From Tindallia sp. MSAO_Bac2 (GTDB lineage Bacteria; Bacillota; Clostridia; Peptostreptococcales; Tindalliaceae), in assembly GCA_003838145.1 (NCBI GenBank), contig QYZZ01000066.1, positions 1 to 64,000 of the forward strand: a DNA stretch of 64,000 nucleotides, read 5' to 3'. The notes beneath the pieces are model-generated. The model did no database searches, was not told the DNA's origin, and saw nothing but the letters and a program-made list of their open reading frames with translations. The position numbers were made by a program, and so were the translations under genes. Below are positions 33,768 through 41,590 of this stretch, piece by piece; positions within the stretch are counted from its first letter, which is position 1; each line of letters begins with the position of its first letter.

Positions 33768-34589
33768 ATGGGATTATTATTTTATGAAGAATTGTTTTTT
33801 ATGCTGGCCTTCGCAGGGTATATCGTAGCTTCCATCGCATTCTTTGTTTTGCTGGTTTCAGCAAAAGATAAAATTGGTAAATTTGCCGTAGCCATAACTA
33901 CTGTGGGATTTGCACTTCACACCGTTGCCATGGTTTTTAGGGTCATAGAGTCCGGACGATTACCTTTCAGTAATCAGTACGAATTTGCCAATAGTTTTAC
34001 CTGGGGAATTGTGCTCTGCTATCTGTTTATTCACTTCTACTATCGCTTCACAGCAGTGGGTGCCTTTGTAATGCCCCTGGCATTTCTGATGATGGGCTAT
34101 GCTTCACTGCTTCCCCGTCATGTTCGACCACTTATGCCTGCACTTCAGAGTAGATGGTTAACCATTCACGTTGGTACAGCCGTTGTCTCCTATGGTGCTT
34201 TTGCTGTTGCCTGCGGACTATCCGTCATTTATTTGCTTAATTCCAGAAAATCCAATGACGAACAAAAGAAAAAGCTTTTGCCTGATCAGGATGCAGTTGA
34301 TTTTCTCAGCTACCGCGTTACCGCATTTGGCTATCTGATGCTGACCATCGTCATCGTCTCCGGAGCTATTTGGGCTAGAAGCGCATGGTCACGATATTGG
34401 GCCTGGGATCCTAAAGAAACCTGGTCCCTTATTACCTGGTTGATCTATTCTCTATACCTGCACCTCCGATTTAACCGGGGTTGGAAAGGAAGGCCTGCAG
34501 CATGGTTTTCGATAATAGGATTTGCTTGCGTTATTTTTACATTTATCGGTGTAAACATGTACCTGCCGAGCATTCACAGTTATGTTTGA
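33768..34589 (+). CDS. resC: System II cytochrome c biogenesis protein CcsA (ResC)
   Basis: The haem-handling subunit of System II. The 273-residue product has about eight transmembrane helices and the WWD signature WAWDPKETWSLITWLIYS, with histidines likely to ligate haem in SRWLTIHVGTAVVSYG and LHLRFNRGW. The ATG follows AAGGGAG; an in-frame GTG nine bases upstream lies in the ribosome site. A strong terminator follows immediately, so the operon is cytochrome-resB-resC. In an anaerobe without other visible cytochromes in the window, this System II pair is best explained by the adjacent multihaem protein. Confidence 0.95.
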   Translation: MGLLFYEELFFMLAFAGYIVASIAFFVLLVSAKDKIGKFAVAITTVGFALHTVAMVFRVIESGRLPFSNQYEFANSFTWGIVLCYLFIHFYYRFTAVGAFVMPLAFLMMGYASLLPRHVRPLMPALQSRWLTIHVGTAVVSYGAFAVACGLSVIYLLNSRKSNDEQKKKLLPDQDAVDFLSYRVTAFGYLMLTIVIVSGAIWARSAWSRYWAWDPKETWSLITWLIYSLYLHLRFNRGWKGRPAAWFSIIGFACVIFTFIGVNMYLPSIHSYV

Positions 34590-34590
34590 T

Positions 34591-34632
34591 CATACAAAAA
34601 GGCACCCTCAAGGGAGAGTGCCTTTTTGTATG
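34591..34632. terminator. Strong bidirectional terminator after resC
   Basis: A 15-base-pair perfect stem, CATACAAAAAGGCAC (34591-34605) with GTGCCTTTTTGTATG (34618-34632). It terminates the cytochrome operon on the plus strand and the FMN lipoprotein gene on the minus strand. Confidence 0.93.
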
Positions 34633-34640
34633 GATTTATT

Positions 34641-35009
34641 CTAAATTTGAGAGAGGGCGTCTTCTATAGCTTCCAGCAGACCTGTACTGGATCCAGTAGC
34701 TCCGGACACCATGTCTACGCCTTCGGTTGACTGATTATTCACTACAGCATCTGAAATTTCTTCAAATGCCGGTGTAGCTATACCCTCAGTTTCGCTGCTT
34801 TCAACAACTTCTATAGCAAGTATAGTGCCATCTTCCACAGTTACTTCTACAGTTATAGGACCATTGTAACCTTCTCCTGTTCCGGTAACAACTTCCGTTT
34901 CTCCACCTGCTTCACCAGCGTCAGTACCACCACAAGCTGTCAGAGATCCAAGAACCAGAACGGTTAGTAGCATTAATACCACTATACCTCTTATTTGCTG
35001 TTTATTCAT
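34641..35009 (-). CDS. FMN-binding-domain lipoprotein
   Basis: A 122-residue lipoprotein: a charged start, a hydrophobic segment, and lipobox GSLTAC with the lipid-bearing cysteine near residue 26. After a Gly/Glu-rich spacer comes a single FMN_bind domain with VEVTVEDGTILAIEVVES and the motif DMVSGATGSSTG, which fits the D-x-x-(S/T)-G-A-(T/S) pattern to which ApbE attaches FMN. It would be an exported flavoprotein electron carrier, similar in idea to RnfG domains and PplA-like lipoproteins. The ATG follows AAGGAGGAGC; a longer frame upstream has no ribosome site. It has its own promoter. apbE lies 16 kb away at 50,910. Confidence 0.9.
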   Translation of the reverse strand: MNKQQIRGIVVLMLLTVLVLGSLTACGGTDAGEAGGETEVVTGTGEGYNGPITVEVTVEDGTILAIEVVESSETEGIATPAFEEISDAVVNNQSTEGVDMVSGATGSSTGLLEAIEDALSQI

Positions 35010-35061
35010 ATTGCTCCTCCTTCTAACATATCGAAATCTTTTTATTTTCATCTTCGGGTTT

Positions 35062-35090
35062 ATTATACCCACTAAGTCTTCAGCAAACAA
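35062..35090 (-). promoter_or_regulatory. Promoter of the FMN lipoprotein
   Basis: On the minus strand, TTGTTT (complement of 35085-35090), 17 bases, then TATAAT (complement of 35062-35067), within the longer string GTGGGTATAAT. Confidence 0.6.
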
Positions 35091-35140
35091 GGAAAACACA
35101 AAGAAAGTGACAATAGCTAATATCCAGGCTAAAATGTCCG

Positions 35141-35779
35141 TTATTTCCGGGACATATGTCTTAGCCAAAATGCAGCTGCCTCTGTTCTGTTCGTAACCTC
35201 AATTTTTTTCATAATCTTTGTAATAATATTACGTACCGTTTTTTCAGCTAAAAATAGCTTTTCTCCTATTTCTTTATTCGTTTTTCCCTGACTCACCAGA
35301 GCCAGAACTGTTTGCTCCCTTTCCGACAGCTGAGATATTACAGGATCTTCTTTGGAAGCCTTACTCATAATCACCTGAACTTTTTGATCCATTACCGTCA
35401 GACCGTGTAAAACATTATGAATTGCCTGAACAATTGCTTTTCCATCAACATTTTTCAGTAAATATCCGTCTGCACCATTATTTATACTCTCCTGAACCAT
35501 AAAATCTTCTGCAAAAGCAGTAAGCACCAATACGTTAATTGATTCATCACGTCTTTTAATTTCCCTTACCCCTTCGGAACCATCACCGTCTGGAAGTTGC
35601 ATATCCAATAATACCAAATCCGGAGCAGCTTCTTCGAGTTTATCATATAATTCTTTGAGCGAGGCAGCTTCTGCGCAAACCGTTAAATCTTCATCTTTTT
35701 CAATTAATCCCTTTAATCCTAATCGAACAACCTTATGATCATCCACTAGCATGATTTTCTTTTTTCTGTTCTCCACCAT
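35141..35779 (-). CDS. NarL/LuxR-family response regulator
   Basis: A 212-residue two-domain regulator: receiver (about 8-125) with acidic pocket LVDDHKVV, phosphoacceptor Asp in DLVLLDMQLPDGDG, Thr/Lys positions VLTAFAED and LLKNVDG, then a C-terminal LuxR-type HTH (SEREQTVLALVSQGKTNKEI). Unlike the receivers at 24892 and 42408, all catalytic residues are present. The ATG overlaps the kinase stop as TAATG, so the pair is translationally coupled. It lies between the FMN lipoprotein and the kinase and probably controls the redox genes nearby, though no binding site can be identified. Confidence 0.92.
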   Translation of the reverse strand: MVENRKKKIMLVDDHKVVRLGLKGLIEKDEDLTVCAEAASLKELYDKLEEAAPDLVLLDMQLPDGDGSEGVREIKRRDESINVLVLTAFAEDFMVQESINNGADGYLLKNVDGKAIVQAIHNVLHGLTVMDQKVQVIMSKASKEDPVISQLSEREQTVLALVSQGKTNKEIGEKLFLAEKTVRNIITKIMKKIEVTNRTEAAAFWLRHMSRK

Positions 35780-37191
35780 TATGATTTCCTCTCCTCCCAA
35801 GGAACTCTGACTATCACTCGTGTGCCTTCTCTATTGCTATTAATTTCAATCCTTCCACTGATTCGATGAGCTCGATCTTTCATGTTTTTTATGCCATAGC
35901 TTTCTGTATTATCATGTGTCATTGTAAATCCGACACCATCGTCTTCAATCTCCGCAATAATTTCCTTCAAATTTGAATATACCCTTATTCGGACGTTTTG
36001 AGCTTTTGCATGTTTTTGGATATTCATTAAAGCTTCCTGTATAATATAATACAATTCCGTGTTTTTTTCTTCAGTGATTCTTCCCAGAACCATAGACGGC
36101 ACTAAATACTCGAAATCACAGTTTGTTTGGCTATTGAAGCGAAACCTCTCTACCAGGTTGTATAGGTTCTCTTTAAAATCCTCAATGCCCATATAGCTGG
36201 AGGAAAATGTTTTGAGAAATTGTCTTGCTTCGAGAATTGTTTGATTCAAATCTGTTTTTAATGTGTTCAGTCCTTCTTTAAGATCATCATCTTCTGTAAT
36301 ATCCATCAATGACTCCACCAGCATTCCTGCACCGAAAAGACGTTGGATGATTTGATCATGAACCATTTGGATCGTCTTTTTGCGGTCTTGTATCAACAGT
36401 TGTTGTTGTTCGTATTCATTAAGTCGTCTTTGAATCTCCCAGCTAAAAGAATCGAATATCTTAATTGTCATGACTGTTATTCCAATAGCTGAAATTGCCC
36501 GAACAACTTCAATCGGAAAACCTGTCGCATACAAAAACATCTCTCTATTCACCAGATATGCAGGAAATATGTTCAGAGGCGCTATGATCAGGCCTGCAGA
36601 AATGCCATATAAAAGAAATAAAGCACCTGCAACCATGTACATCTTCGCATAATTATTAAGCTTTAATGAATTCAGATGAATTCCATTTTGAAAAAATGAT
36701 ATTCCAGCTAAAAAAGCACCAGGCAAACCCATAAAATATCGAGCAATATTATTAAAAAGTGTTATTTGCCACATCAAATCCTCTGGTACAGAAAATATTC
36801 TTCCCAGAAAAAAAAAGGACCATAAAGACATAAGCAATAAAGGCACCCAAATATGAACTTTAATATTTTTCGTTGTTTCTTTTAAAACCATTGAAAATCC
36901 GAATATCATTAAGAACAAAAAAGAAAAGCCCGTTAAAAACGTTTCTATAGCATACAACTGCCAGTTCAAATTATCATACGCCTGCATAATACGAAGCATC
37001 GACACCCATTCAGCAAGTCCGTGAAGTACTCCGAAAGCCCCCAGTAGCTGAATAGAAGTGAGTAAAGGGAACTCACTCTTATGCCTGAATTTTTGCTGCA
37101 ATGCAGATGTTCCCATGATAAAGAAGGATAATCCGTAGAAAAAAAAGAGCCATATATAATTTATGTCTTGTAGTTGAGACAAGTTTATCAC
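35779..37191 (-). CDS. Histidine kinase with seven-helix membrane sensor domain (HisKA_3)
   Basis: A 470-residue sensor kinase. The first 240 residues hold about seven hydrophobic helices (INYIWLFFFYGLSFF, LLTSIQLLGAFGVLHG, FLTGFSFLFLMIFG, WVPLLLMSLWSFFFLG, YFMGLPGAFLAGISF, MYMVAGALFLLYGIS, VRAISAIGITVMTIKI). A HisKA_3 dimerisation region has the phosphorylated histidine in IQMVHDQIIQRLFGAG, followed by a HATPase with IQEALMNIQKHAKAQNV and EDDGVGFT. The signal is unknown; the membrane-embedded architecture suggests a membrane or redox-related cue. It forms an operon with the regulator at 35141. Confidence 0.9.
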   Translation of the reverse strand: MINLSQLQDINYIWLFFFYGLSFFIMGTSALQQKFRHKSEFPLLTSIQLLGAFGVLHGLAEWVSMLRIMQAYDNLNWQLYAIETFLTGFSFLFLMIFGFSMVLKETTKNIKVHIWVPLLLMSLWSFFFLGRIFSVPEDLMWQITLFNNIARYFMGLPGAFLAGISFFQNGIHLNSLKLNNYAKMYMVAGALFLLYGISAGLIIAPLNIFPAYLVNREMFLYATGFPIEVVRAISAIGITVMTIKIFDSFSWEIQRRLNEYEQQQLLIQDRKKTIQMVHDQIIQRLFGAGMLVESLMDITEDDDLKEGLNTLKTDLNQTILEARQFLKTFSSSYMGIEDFKENLYNLVERFRFNSQTNCDFEYLVPSMVLGRITEEKNTELYYIIQEALMNIQKHAKAQNVRIRVYSNLKEIIAEIEDDGVGFTMTHDNTESYGIKNMKDRAHRISGRIEINSNREGTRVIVRVPWEERKS

Positions 37192-37280
37192 TCCAAGGAT
37201 GACTTACAACAGTCAACACCATCTTTTGTCAATATTTTATCATAAATAGTTGTTATTGCAATCATACTGGTTCATGCTAA

Positions 37281-37307
37281 AAAATAAAGCACCTGTTTCG
37301 GTGCTTT
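37281..37307 (-). terminator. Terminator of the DUF523 gene
   Basis: AAAGCACC (37286-37293) pairs with GGTGCTTT (37300-37307). On the minus strand a T-rich run follows. It lies ten bases after the DUF523 stop. Confidence 0.8.
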
Positions 37308-37316
37308 TTATGAATA

Positions 37317-38261
37317 CTAAGATTCAATCATTTTATTAACCCGTTGTTCACTTCGATACAGAATGGGGGCAGATGAAAAGAAAGTACCGTTCCGGAATGC
37401 TTCCCGCTCCATTTCAATTAACTCCTGTGTAATATGGGTAATGTTTCTTTGGATTTCCGGATGCATGATGTCTTTAATTTCCTGGTTAACAGATCTTTTA
37501 TAATACACGTAACTTTTCCATAATCTTTCTTTAATCCTACTGACAGAAGATGGTCTTCTCAGTATTTCCATTACTTTATTCTTTAGATCTATTGCATAAC
37601 CAGGCATAAATCCTTTTGGCAGTGATGCAAGTTCGTTCCCTATTGCTCTCGCCGAGGGCTCATCAAGCTCCTGACACAGAAATTTTACTGTGTACCATAA
37701 ATTATACAAATCCTGTTTAGTCTGCACATCCTGTTGATTAACCCACGCAAAGGCGTGGAGCCTTCGACGCCAGTCCCACCATCTAAGGGGACTGTCCAAG
37801 TCAATAGCTGGTATTAAGAAAAACCCTTCTTTTAACAATAATGACCCAAGAACACCCGGCGGATGACCTAAGCGCTTGTTCTTGAGCGTGGTTCTATATA
37901 CACCACAGGTTGGACTCCCTTCCATATATACATAACCAACAGCATTAACAGATCTGAGTGTTTCAAGAGTGTTTATACAAGCATTTTTAAGGTTTTCAGT
38001 AACATCGATACCATTCCGGCTAATGGCACGAGCTTTACCATCCCAGACGTCATCACCATTTCCACCTGCAATCCTAATTGGGTTCCTGGGAACACCAAGT
38101 CCAGCGCTCACTTCAGGGCAAACCGGATGCCATATAAAATCACTGTGTTCCCGTCCGATTGCTTTGATACGATCCCATCCTTTACGATTATATCGAAAAG
38201 GAGCACCAAAATTACAGGCACTCACCCCCAGCACCACTTTTTCTCGAATAAAATAATCCAT
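37317..38261 (-). CDS. DUF523 family protein with long C-terminal region
   Basis: A 314-residue protein. The N-terminal half (about 1-160) is DUF523-like: VVLGVSACNFGAPFRYN, HPVCPEVSAGLGVPRNPI, and the conserved EGSPTCGVYRT. The cysteines in VSAC, PVCPE and PTCG are the usual conserved set. The second half (about 165-314) is helical and rich in charged residues, like the DUF1722 extension seen in related proteins, but I cannot assign it firmly. The function is unknown. The ATG used is the second of two after GGAGT. It is preceded by a GGGTATAAT promoter at 38304-38312. Confidence 0.72.
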   Translation of the reverse strand: MDYFIREKVVLGVSACNFGAPFRYNRKGWDRIKAIGREHSDFIWHPVCPEVSAGLGVPRNPIRIAGGNGDDVWDGKARAISRNGIDVTENLKNACINTLETLRSVNAVGYVYMEGSPTCGVYRTTLKNKRLGHPPGVLGSLLLKEGFFLIPAIDLDSPLRWWDWRRRLHAFAWVNQQDVQTKQDLYNLWYTVKFLCQELDEPSARAIGNELASLPKGFMPGYAIDLKNKVMEILRRPSSVSRIKERLWKSYVYYKRSVNQEIKDIMHPEIQRNITHITQELIEMEREAFRNGTFFSSAPILYRSEQRVNKMIES

Positions 38262-38303
38262 CTTCATCAACTCCGTTTCCGGCTTAATTCTTACTCTTCA
38301 GTG

Positions 38304-38342
38304 ATTATACCCAGGAGAAGTGTGCATACGCAAAAATGGCCA
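38304..38342 (-). promoter_or_regulatory. Promoter of the DUF523 gene
   Basis: On the minus strand, TTGCGT about 18 bases before TATAAT (complement of 38304-38309), inside GGGTATAAT. The -35 overlaps the flank of the neighbouring terminator. Confidence 0.4.
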
Positions 38343-38370
38343 GGCACAATAAAAATTTGTGCCTGGCCAT
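38335..38370 (-). terminator. Terminator of the ytxH-DUF948 operon
   Basis: A 14-base-pair stem between 38336-38349 and 38357-38370, rich in GGCCAGGC-type pairs, followed on the minus strand by a T-run. It lies just after the DUF948 stop. Confidence 0.88.
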
Positions 38371-38381
38371 CATCTTTTAAT

Positions 38382-38780
38382 TTAAAACCATTTCTTTTTT
38401 TTCTTATTACCTGGAAACAGACTTTGTAACATCAGAAGAATTTTAAAAAGATCTTTAACGGGTTCTACCACTTCTTCATTGATTCCATGCACAACGTCCG
38501 TCACGTAGTCAGTCATTTCTGTTACATTTTCTACTGTTGTCTGTACATGTTCCATACTTTGATTAACATGTGATGTAATCCCTTCCACATTTTCCAATAC
38601 TCTTGGAATTCTCTCTAAAGATTCATCTATATGCTTTTCGTTTTTATAGACAACCGCCTGAATGTTTTTAAGCGCATCATTTATTTTTACCAAAGCCATC
38701 AGCAGGTAAAGCAATGCTCCAACACCAAGCAAGGCCAGAAGTGCAACCAGTAATTCACCTACTGTAATTGTTGCTCCCAT
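38382..38780 (-). CDS. DUF948-domain membrane protein
   Basis: A 132-residue protein with one N-terminal transmembrane helix (about 8-30) and a long amphipathic helical stretch (VENVEGITSHVNQSMEHVQT, VENVTEMTDYVTDVV) that would form a coiled coil, ending in a lysine run. DUF948 proteins in Firmicutes, such as YtxG, are often encoded with YtxH. Here it follows ytxH by 54 bases. A structural or stress role is likely; none is demonstrated. Confidence 0.82.
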   Translation of the reverse strand: MGATITVGELLVALLALLGVGALLYLLMALVKINDALKNIQAVVYKNEKHIDESLERIPRVLENVEGITSHVNQSMEHVQTTVENVTEMTDYVTDVVHGINEEVVEPVKDLFKILLMLQSLFPGNKKKKKWF

Positions 38781-38834
38781 ATCATCCCACCTTCGCTGTT
38801 CTAATAGTCTGGTTAACCGAAGAATGTATTGTCA

Positions 38835-39392
38835 CTACTTTTTATTGTCCAGCTCCCGGGATACTTTTTCTGCTTCCTCGGCAGTCTTGTCCGCTATGTT
38901 TTTTGCTTCGGACTTTGCTTTGCTTTTTACTTCATCTTTCTTGGCTTCCACATCATCTTTAATATCTTCTTTTGCATCCTTCAGATCTTCCTTAATTTCA
39001 TCAAGATCTTCTTCCATATCTTCTTTTTCTGTTTTTACTTTTTCTTTCAATGTCTCCACTTTTTCTTCAACAACTTCTTTTGTTTCTTCGTAAAAAGCAG
39101 TAATTTTTTCCTTGCTTTCTTCGAGATTTTCATTCACTTTTACCTTTGTTTCATTCAATTCTTCCTCGATTTTCTCCTTGGCTTTAGCCAGTTCTTCCTT
39201 GGTTTTTTTACGGGTATTCTCACCTTTGTCCGGAGCAAAAAAGATACCGGTTAATCCTCCCAGGAAAGCTCCTGCTGCCAATCCTTTGGCAACTCCCTTT
39301 CTCTTTTCGGCTTGCTTTTCTTTCTTAAGCCGATTAGGATCCATCGCATTCTTTAGTTGTTGTAGTTTACTGCTTAAATTGTTTTTGCTCAT
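38835..39392 (-). CDS. YtxH-domain, LEA-like coiled-coil protein
   Basis: A 185-residue protein. After a basic start (SSKLQQLKNAMDPNRLKKEK) comes the YtxH helix GVAKGLAAGAFLGGLTGIFFAPDKG, then about 120 residues of Lys/Glu-rich heptad-like sequence with many AKEKIEEEL- and ETKEVVEEK-type units, reminiscent of LEA and general-stress proteins. In Bacillus subtilis, ytxG/ytxH are stress-controlled. The ATG follows AAGGGGAG. A minus-strand promoter-like GTGGGTATAA lies at 39426-39435. Confidence 0.85.
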   Translation of the reverse strand: MSKNNLSSKLQQLKNAMDPNRLKKEKQAEKRKGVAKGLAAGAFLGGLTGIFFAPDKGENTRKKTKEELAKAKEKIEEELNETKVKVNENLEESKEKITAFYEETKEVVEEKVETLKEKVKTEKEDMEEDLDEIKEDLKDAKEDIKDDVEAKKDEVKSKAKSEAKNIADKTAEEAEKVSRELDNKK

Positions 39393-39425
39393 AAATACAC
39401 TCCCCTTTATAGTCATTTTGGTGTT

Positions 39426-39459
39426 TTATACCCACCAAACTAACAAATAATCAATGTTT
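39426..39459 (-). promoter_or_regulatory. Promoter of the ytxH-DUF948 operon
   Basis: On the minus strand, TTGATT about 18 bases before TATAAA, the latter within GTGGGTATAA (complement of 39426-39435). The GGGTAT core recalls sigma-B -10 boxes, but no GTTTAA -35 is present. Confidence 0.4.
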
Positions 39460-39492
39460 GCACTTCTTTGTCTCTTGATTAATAAAATCTTA

Positions 39493-41436
39493 TCAGTTTC
39501 CATTGGTTTCTTCCAGTAAATTCCGCCGGTACTCCTGATAAAGTTTTTTAAGTGTTGCTATTTGTTCTGCTATGGTCAACTGCAGTCTGGAAACTTTATC
39601 GAACTTCTGCTCATGTATGGCTTCTCTCCATTGAGATAGCAATGATTTTTTTTCCAGGCTGTCTTTCATCATTGCATTTCGCAAACTATTAATTTTTTCC
39701 CAGTGAACCACATCCAGATCAGTAACATAATCAAATCCGTGAAGCTTCTTACAGCTCCGTATGGTTTTAGAATACTGATAAATAATGCGGCCGGCAATTT
39801 CTTGGACCCATTGATCGATTGTTGCTATTTTATAGGAGTTTACAATTTCCTTGGTAAAAACCTGGCCTTGGTATAGTTTTTCTTTTTTGGCAGGGTTGTT
39901 GTCGAAAATACACATGTTTTCCCAGACAGTTGCCGGAGGCTTTCCAAAAAGCAGATTACGTTCTTCCTCAGTATAATCATCAAAAACATCCTGCTCACTT
40001 CTGAATAGCCTTTCTTCACTAAGGTAGAATTTCTCTTCTCCTGCCGGCTTGGAAAACTCTATTTCAAGATCTTTGGACTTCATATTAGCTTCGGCTACAG
40101 CTTCAATCCCGTCAAGCATCATCAAATAAGAAGCTGCTGTGTAAAGATACGTATTCGAAGTCGGATTAGGGGCCCTTAGCTCAAAACGGGTTGCCAGGGG
40201 ATTGTGAATATCTCGAACTAACGCAAGTAGTATTGTGCGGTTACGAGATGGATTTTTAGCGTCATGGCCAATCGAACCAACAATACAAACCGGAGCTTCA
40301 AAACCTGGTTTTAATCGATTTAAGGCATCATTGGTTGAAGTGATGAACGGATTGATTGCTTCATAGTTCTGAAGAATACCCATAAATGAACCCCAACCAG
40401 CAGGGCTTAAAAATTCATCTTCCCGGTTTTTAGGTGCCATCAGATTAATTAACCGACCATCTTTTGTTTTAATATTAACTCCCATATGCGTATGTTTACC
40501 ACAACCAGCCACTCCTTCTATTGGCTTTGCCATGAAGGATACTTCCAGGCCATACCGTTCAAATATTTCTTCAACCAATATACGAACAAAAGCTTCATTA
40601 TCTGATGTTTCCATAGGCGTATTATACTTCCAGTCAATTTCCAGTTGCTCCATTACGTGGTTCAATTTACCTGTATTGCTGATTTTCGCCGTAACACCAC
40701 CCACTTCTTTGTGTCCCATTTCTGGCTCAAGCCCGTAAGCGTGAAGCATCATTATCGATTCTTCCAGTGCCGAACGGACACTTCCTTTTGTTCTTTTCCA
40801 ATACTGTTCTTTTAAAATCTGAGAAGTTGATAATTTTTCCTCATCTGCTTTATCCTGTGGTGTACGCACCCAAAACTCCAGCTCTGTAGCCGCTGTCATA
40901 CAAATACTGTCGATTTCGTCAGATGTTTCGATGCCGTATTCCTCCAGCATTTCTGGGTATTCTGAAAAAATTTCTATAAGCCGTTTTTCAAAATATTTTT
41001 CCAGACGCGCTAAAACGCCTCTGGAACCAACGTATTTCCCTTCATGTCTTAGAAATGACGGAATTCGTAAAGATCCCACTGGCAGTCCAGTTTCTTCATG
41101 AATATGTTCAAAATTATAGTCAACATACCAGTTAACATCCACGTCAGGGACAAGATCAACTTTAGCGTTGTTCAAAGTTGCTATTTCATGGAGCATAACG
41201 CTGGATCCATCCGTTTGTACTCCCTTCTCCAAAAAGGAGTCTATGTCTTCAAGAAGGAGAGAGATAGGTATTTTTTCATCCGTGTTGTTTCCCCTTAAGT
41301 CTACTCCCACTAATGATACAAACTGAATCGAAGGAAAGCTTTCCAATAATTGAATTAAGGTTTCTTTTTTATGAGTCCATACTGGCAGACTGTACAGCAT
41401 TTTCTGTGATAAAAGTTTTTCCAGGTTTTTTTCCAA
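39493..41436 (-). CDS. glnA: Glutamine synthetase, long clostridial form
   Basis: Makes glutamine from glutamate, ammonia and ATP. The 647-residue product has the beta-grasp region (about 30-120, FVSLVGVDLRGN), the catalytic C-terminal barrel (about 145-500) with metal and substrate residues in ATELEFWV, MGHKEVGG, GCGKHTHMGVN and the RFELRAPNPTSNTYLY box, and a helical C-terminal extension (about 500-647) absent from the 450-residue GlnA. It lacks the N-terminus of classic GlnN type III. A very good promoter precedes it. No ammonium transporter or GlnR gene is adjacent. Confidence 0.93.
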   Translation of the reverse strand: MEKNLEKLLSQKMLYSLPVWTHKKETLIQLLESFPSIQFVSLVGVDLRGNNTDEKIPISLLLEDIDSFLEKGVQTDGSSVMLHEIATLNNAKVDLVPDVDVNWYVDYNFEHIHEETGLPVGSLRIPSFLRHEGKYVGSRGVLARLEKYFEKRLIEIFSEYPEMLEEYGIETSDEIDSICMTAATELEFWVRTPQDKADEEKLSTSQILKEQYWKRTKGSVRSALEESIMMLHAYGLEPEMGHKEVGGVTAKISNTGKLNHVMEQLEIDWKYNTPMETSDNEAFVRILVEEIFERYGLEVSFMAKPIEGVAGCGKHTHMGVNIKTKDGRLINLMAPKNREDEFLSPAGWGSFMGILQNYEAINPFITSTNDALNRLKPGFEAPVCIVGSIGHDAKNPSRNRTILLALVRDIHNPLATRFELRAPNPTSNTYLYTAASYLMMLDGIEAVAEANMKSKDLEIEFSKPAGEEKFYLSEERLFRSEQDVFDDYTEEERNLLFGKPPATVWENMCIFDNNPAKKEKLYQGQVFTKEIVNSYKIATIDQWVQEIAGRIIYQYSKTIRSCKKLHGFDYVTDLDVVHWEKINSLRNAMMKDSLEKKSLLSQWREAIHEQKFDKVSRLQLTIAEQIATLKKLYQEYRRNLLEETNGN

Positions 41437-41488
41437 AATTATAACCTCCTTGTTTTTTCCCTAAAAGTCCAAGAAATAAATAAAAATA

Positions 41489-41516
41489 ATTATATCATTT
41501 TGAATTGTTTTGTAAA
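41489..41516 (-). promoter_or_regulatory. Promoter of glnA
   Basis: On the minus strand, TTTACA (complement of 41511-41516), 16 bases, perfect TATAAT (complement of 41489-41494). Confidence 0.7.
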
Positions 41517-41538
41517 GAATTGTCTGGTAAACATAATG

Positions 41539-41574
41539 AAAAAGACTTCCAAGTTTGCACTCAAAAGCCTTTTT
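41539..41574 (-). terminator. Terminator of the PsiE-like gene
   Basis: AAAAAGACTT (41539-41548) and AAGCCTTTTT (41565-41574) pair over ten positions with one G-U. It lies 17 bases after the stop of the minus-strand gene at 41591. Confidence 0.6.
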
Positions 41575-41590
41575 ATCGGTTTATACTATT

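Noticed and set aside
34816-34830. Minus-strand sigma-54 motif (TGGCAC-N5-TTGCT)
   Set aside because: It lies inside the FMN lipoprotein coding region and would drive only the last third of that gene, so I treat it as chance.
38829-39254. 141-codon plus-strand frame opposite ytxH
   Set aside because: It is the complement of the Lys/Glu-rich repeats and gives a Phe/Ser-rich product without a ribosome site.
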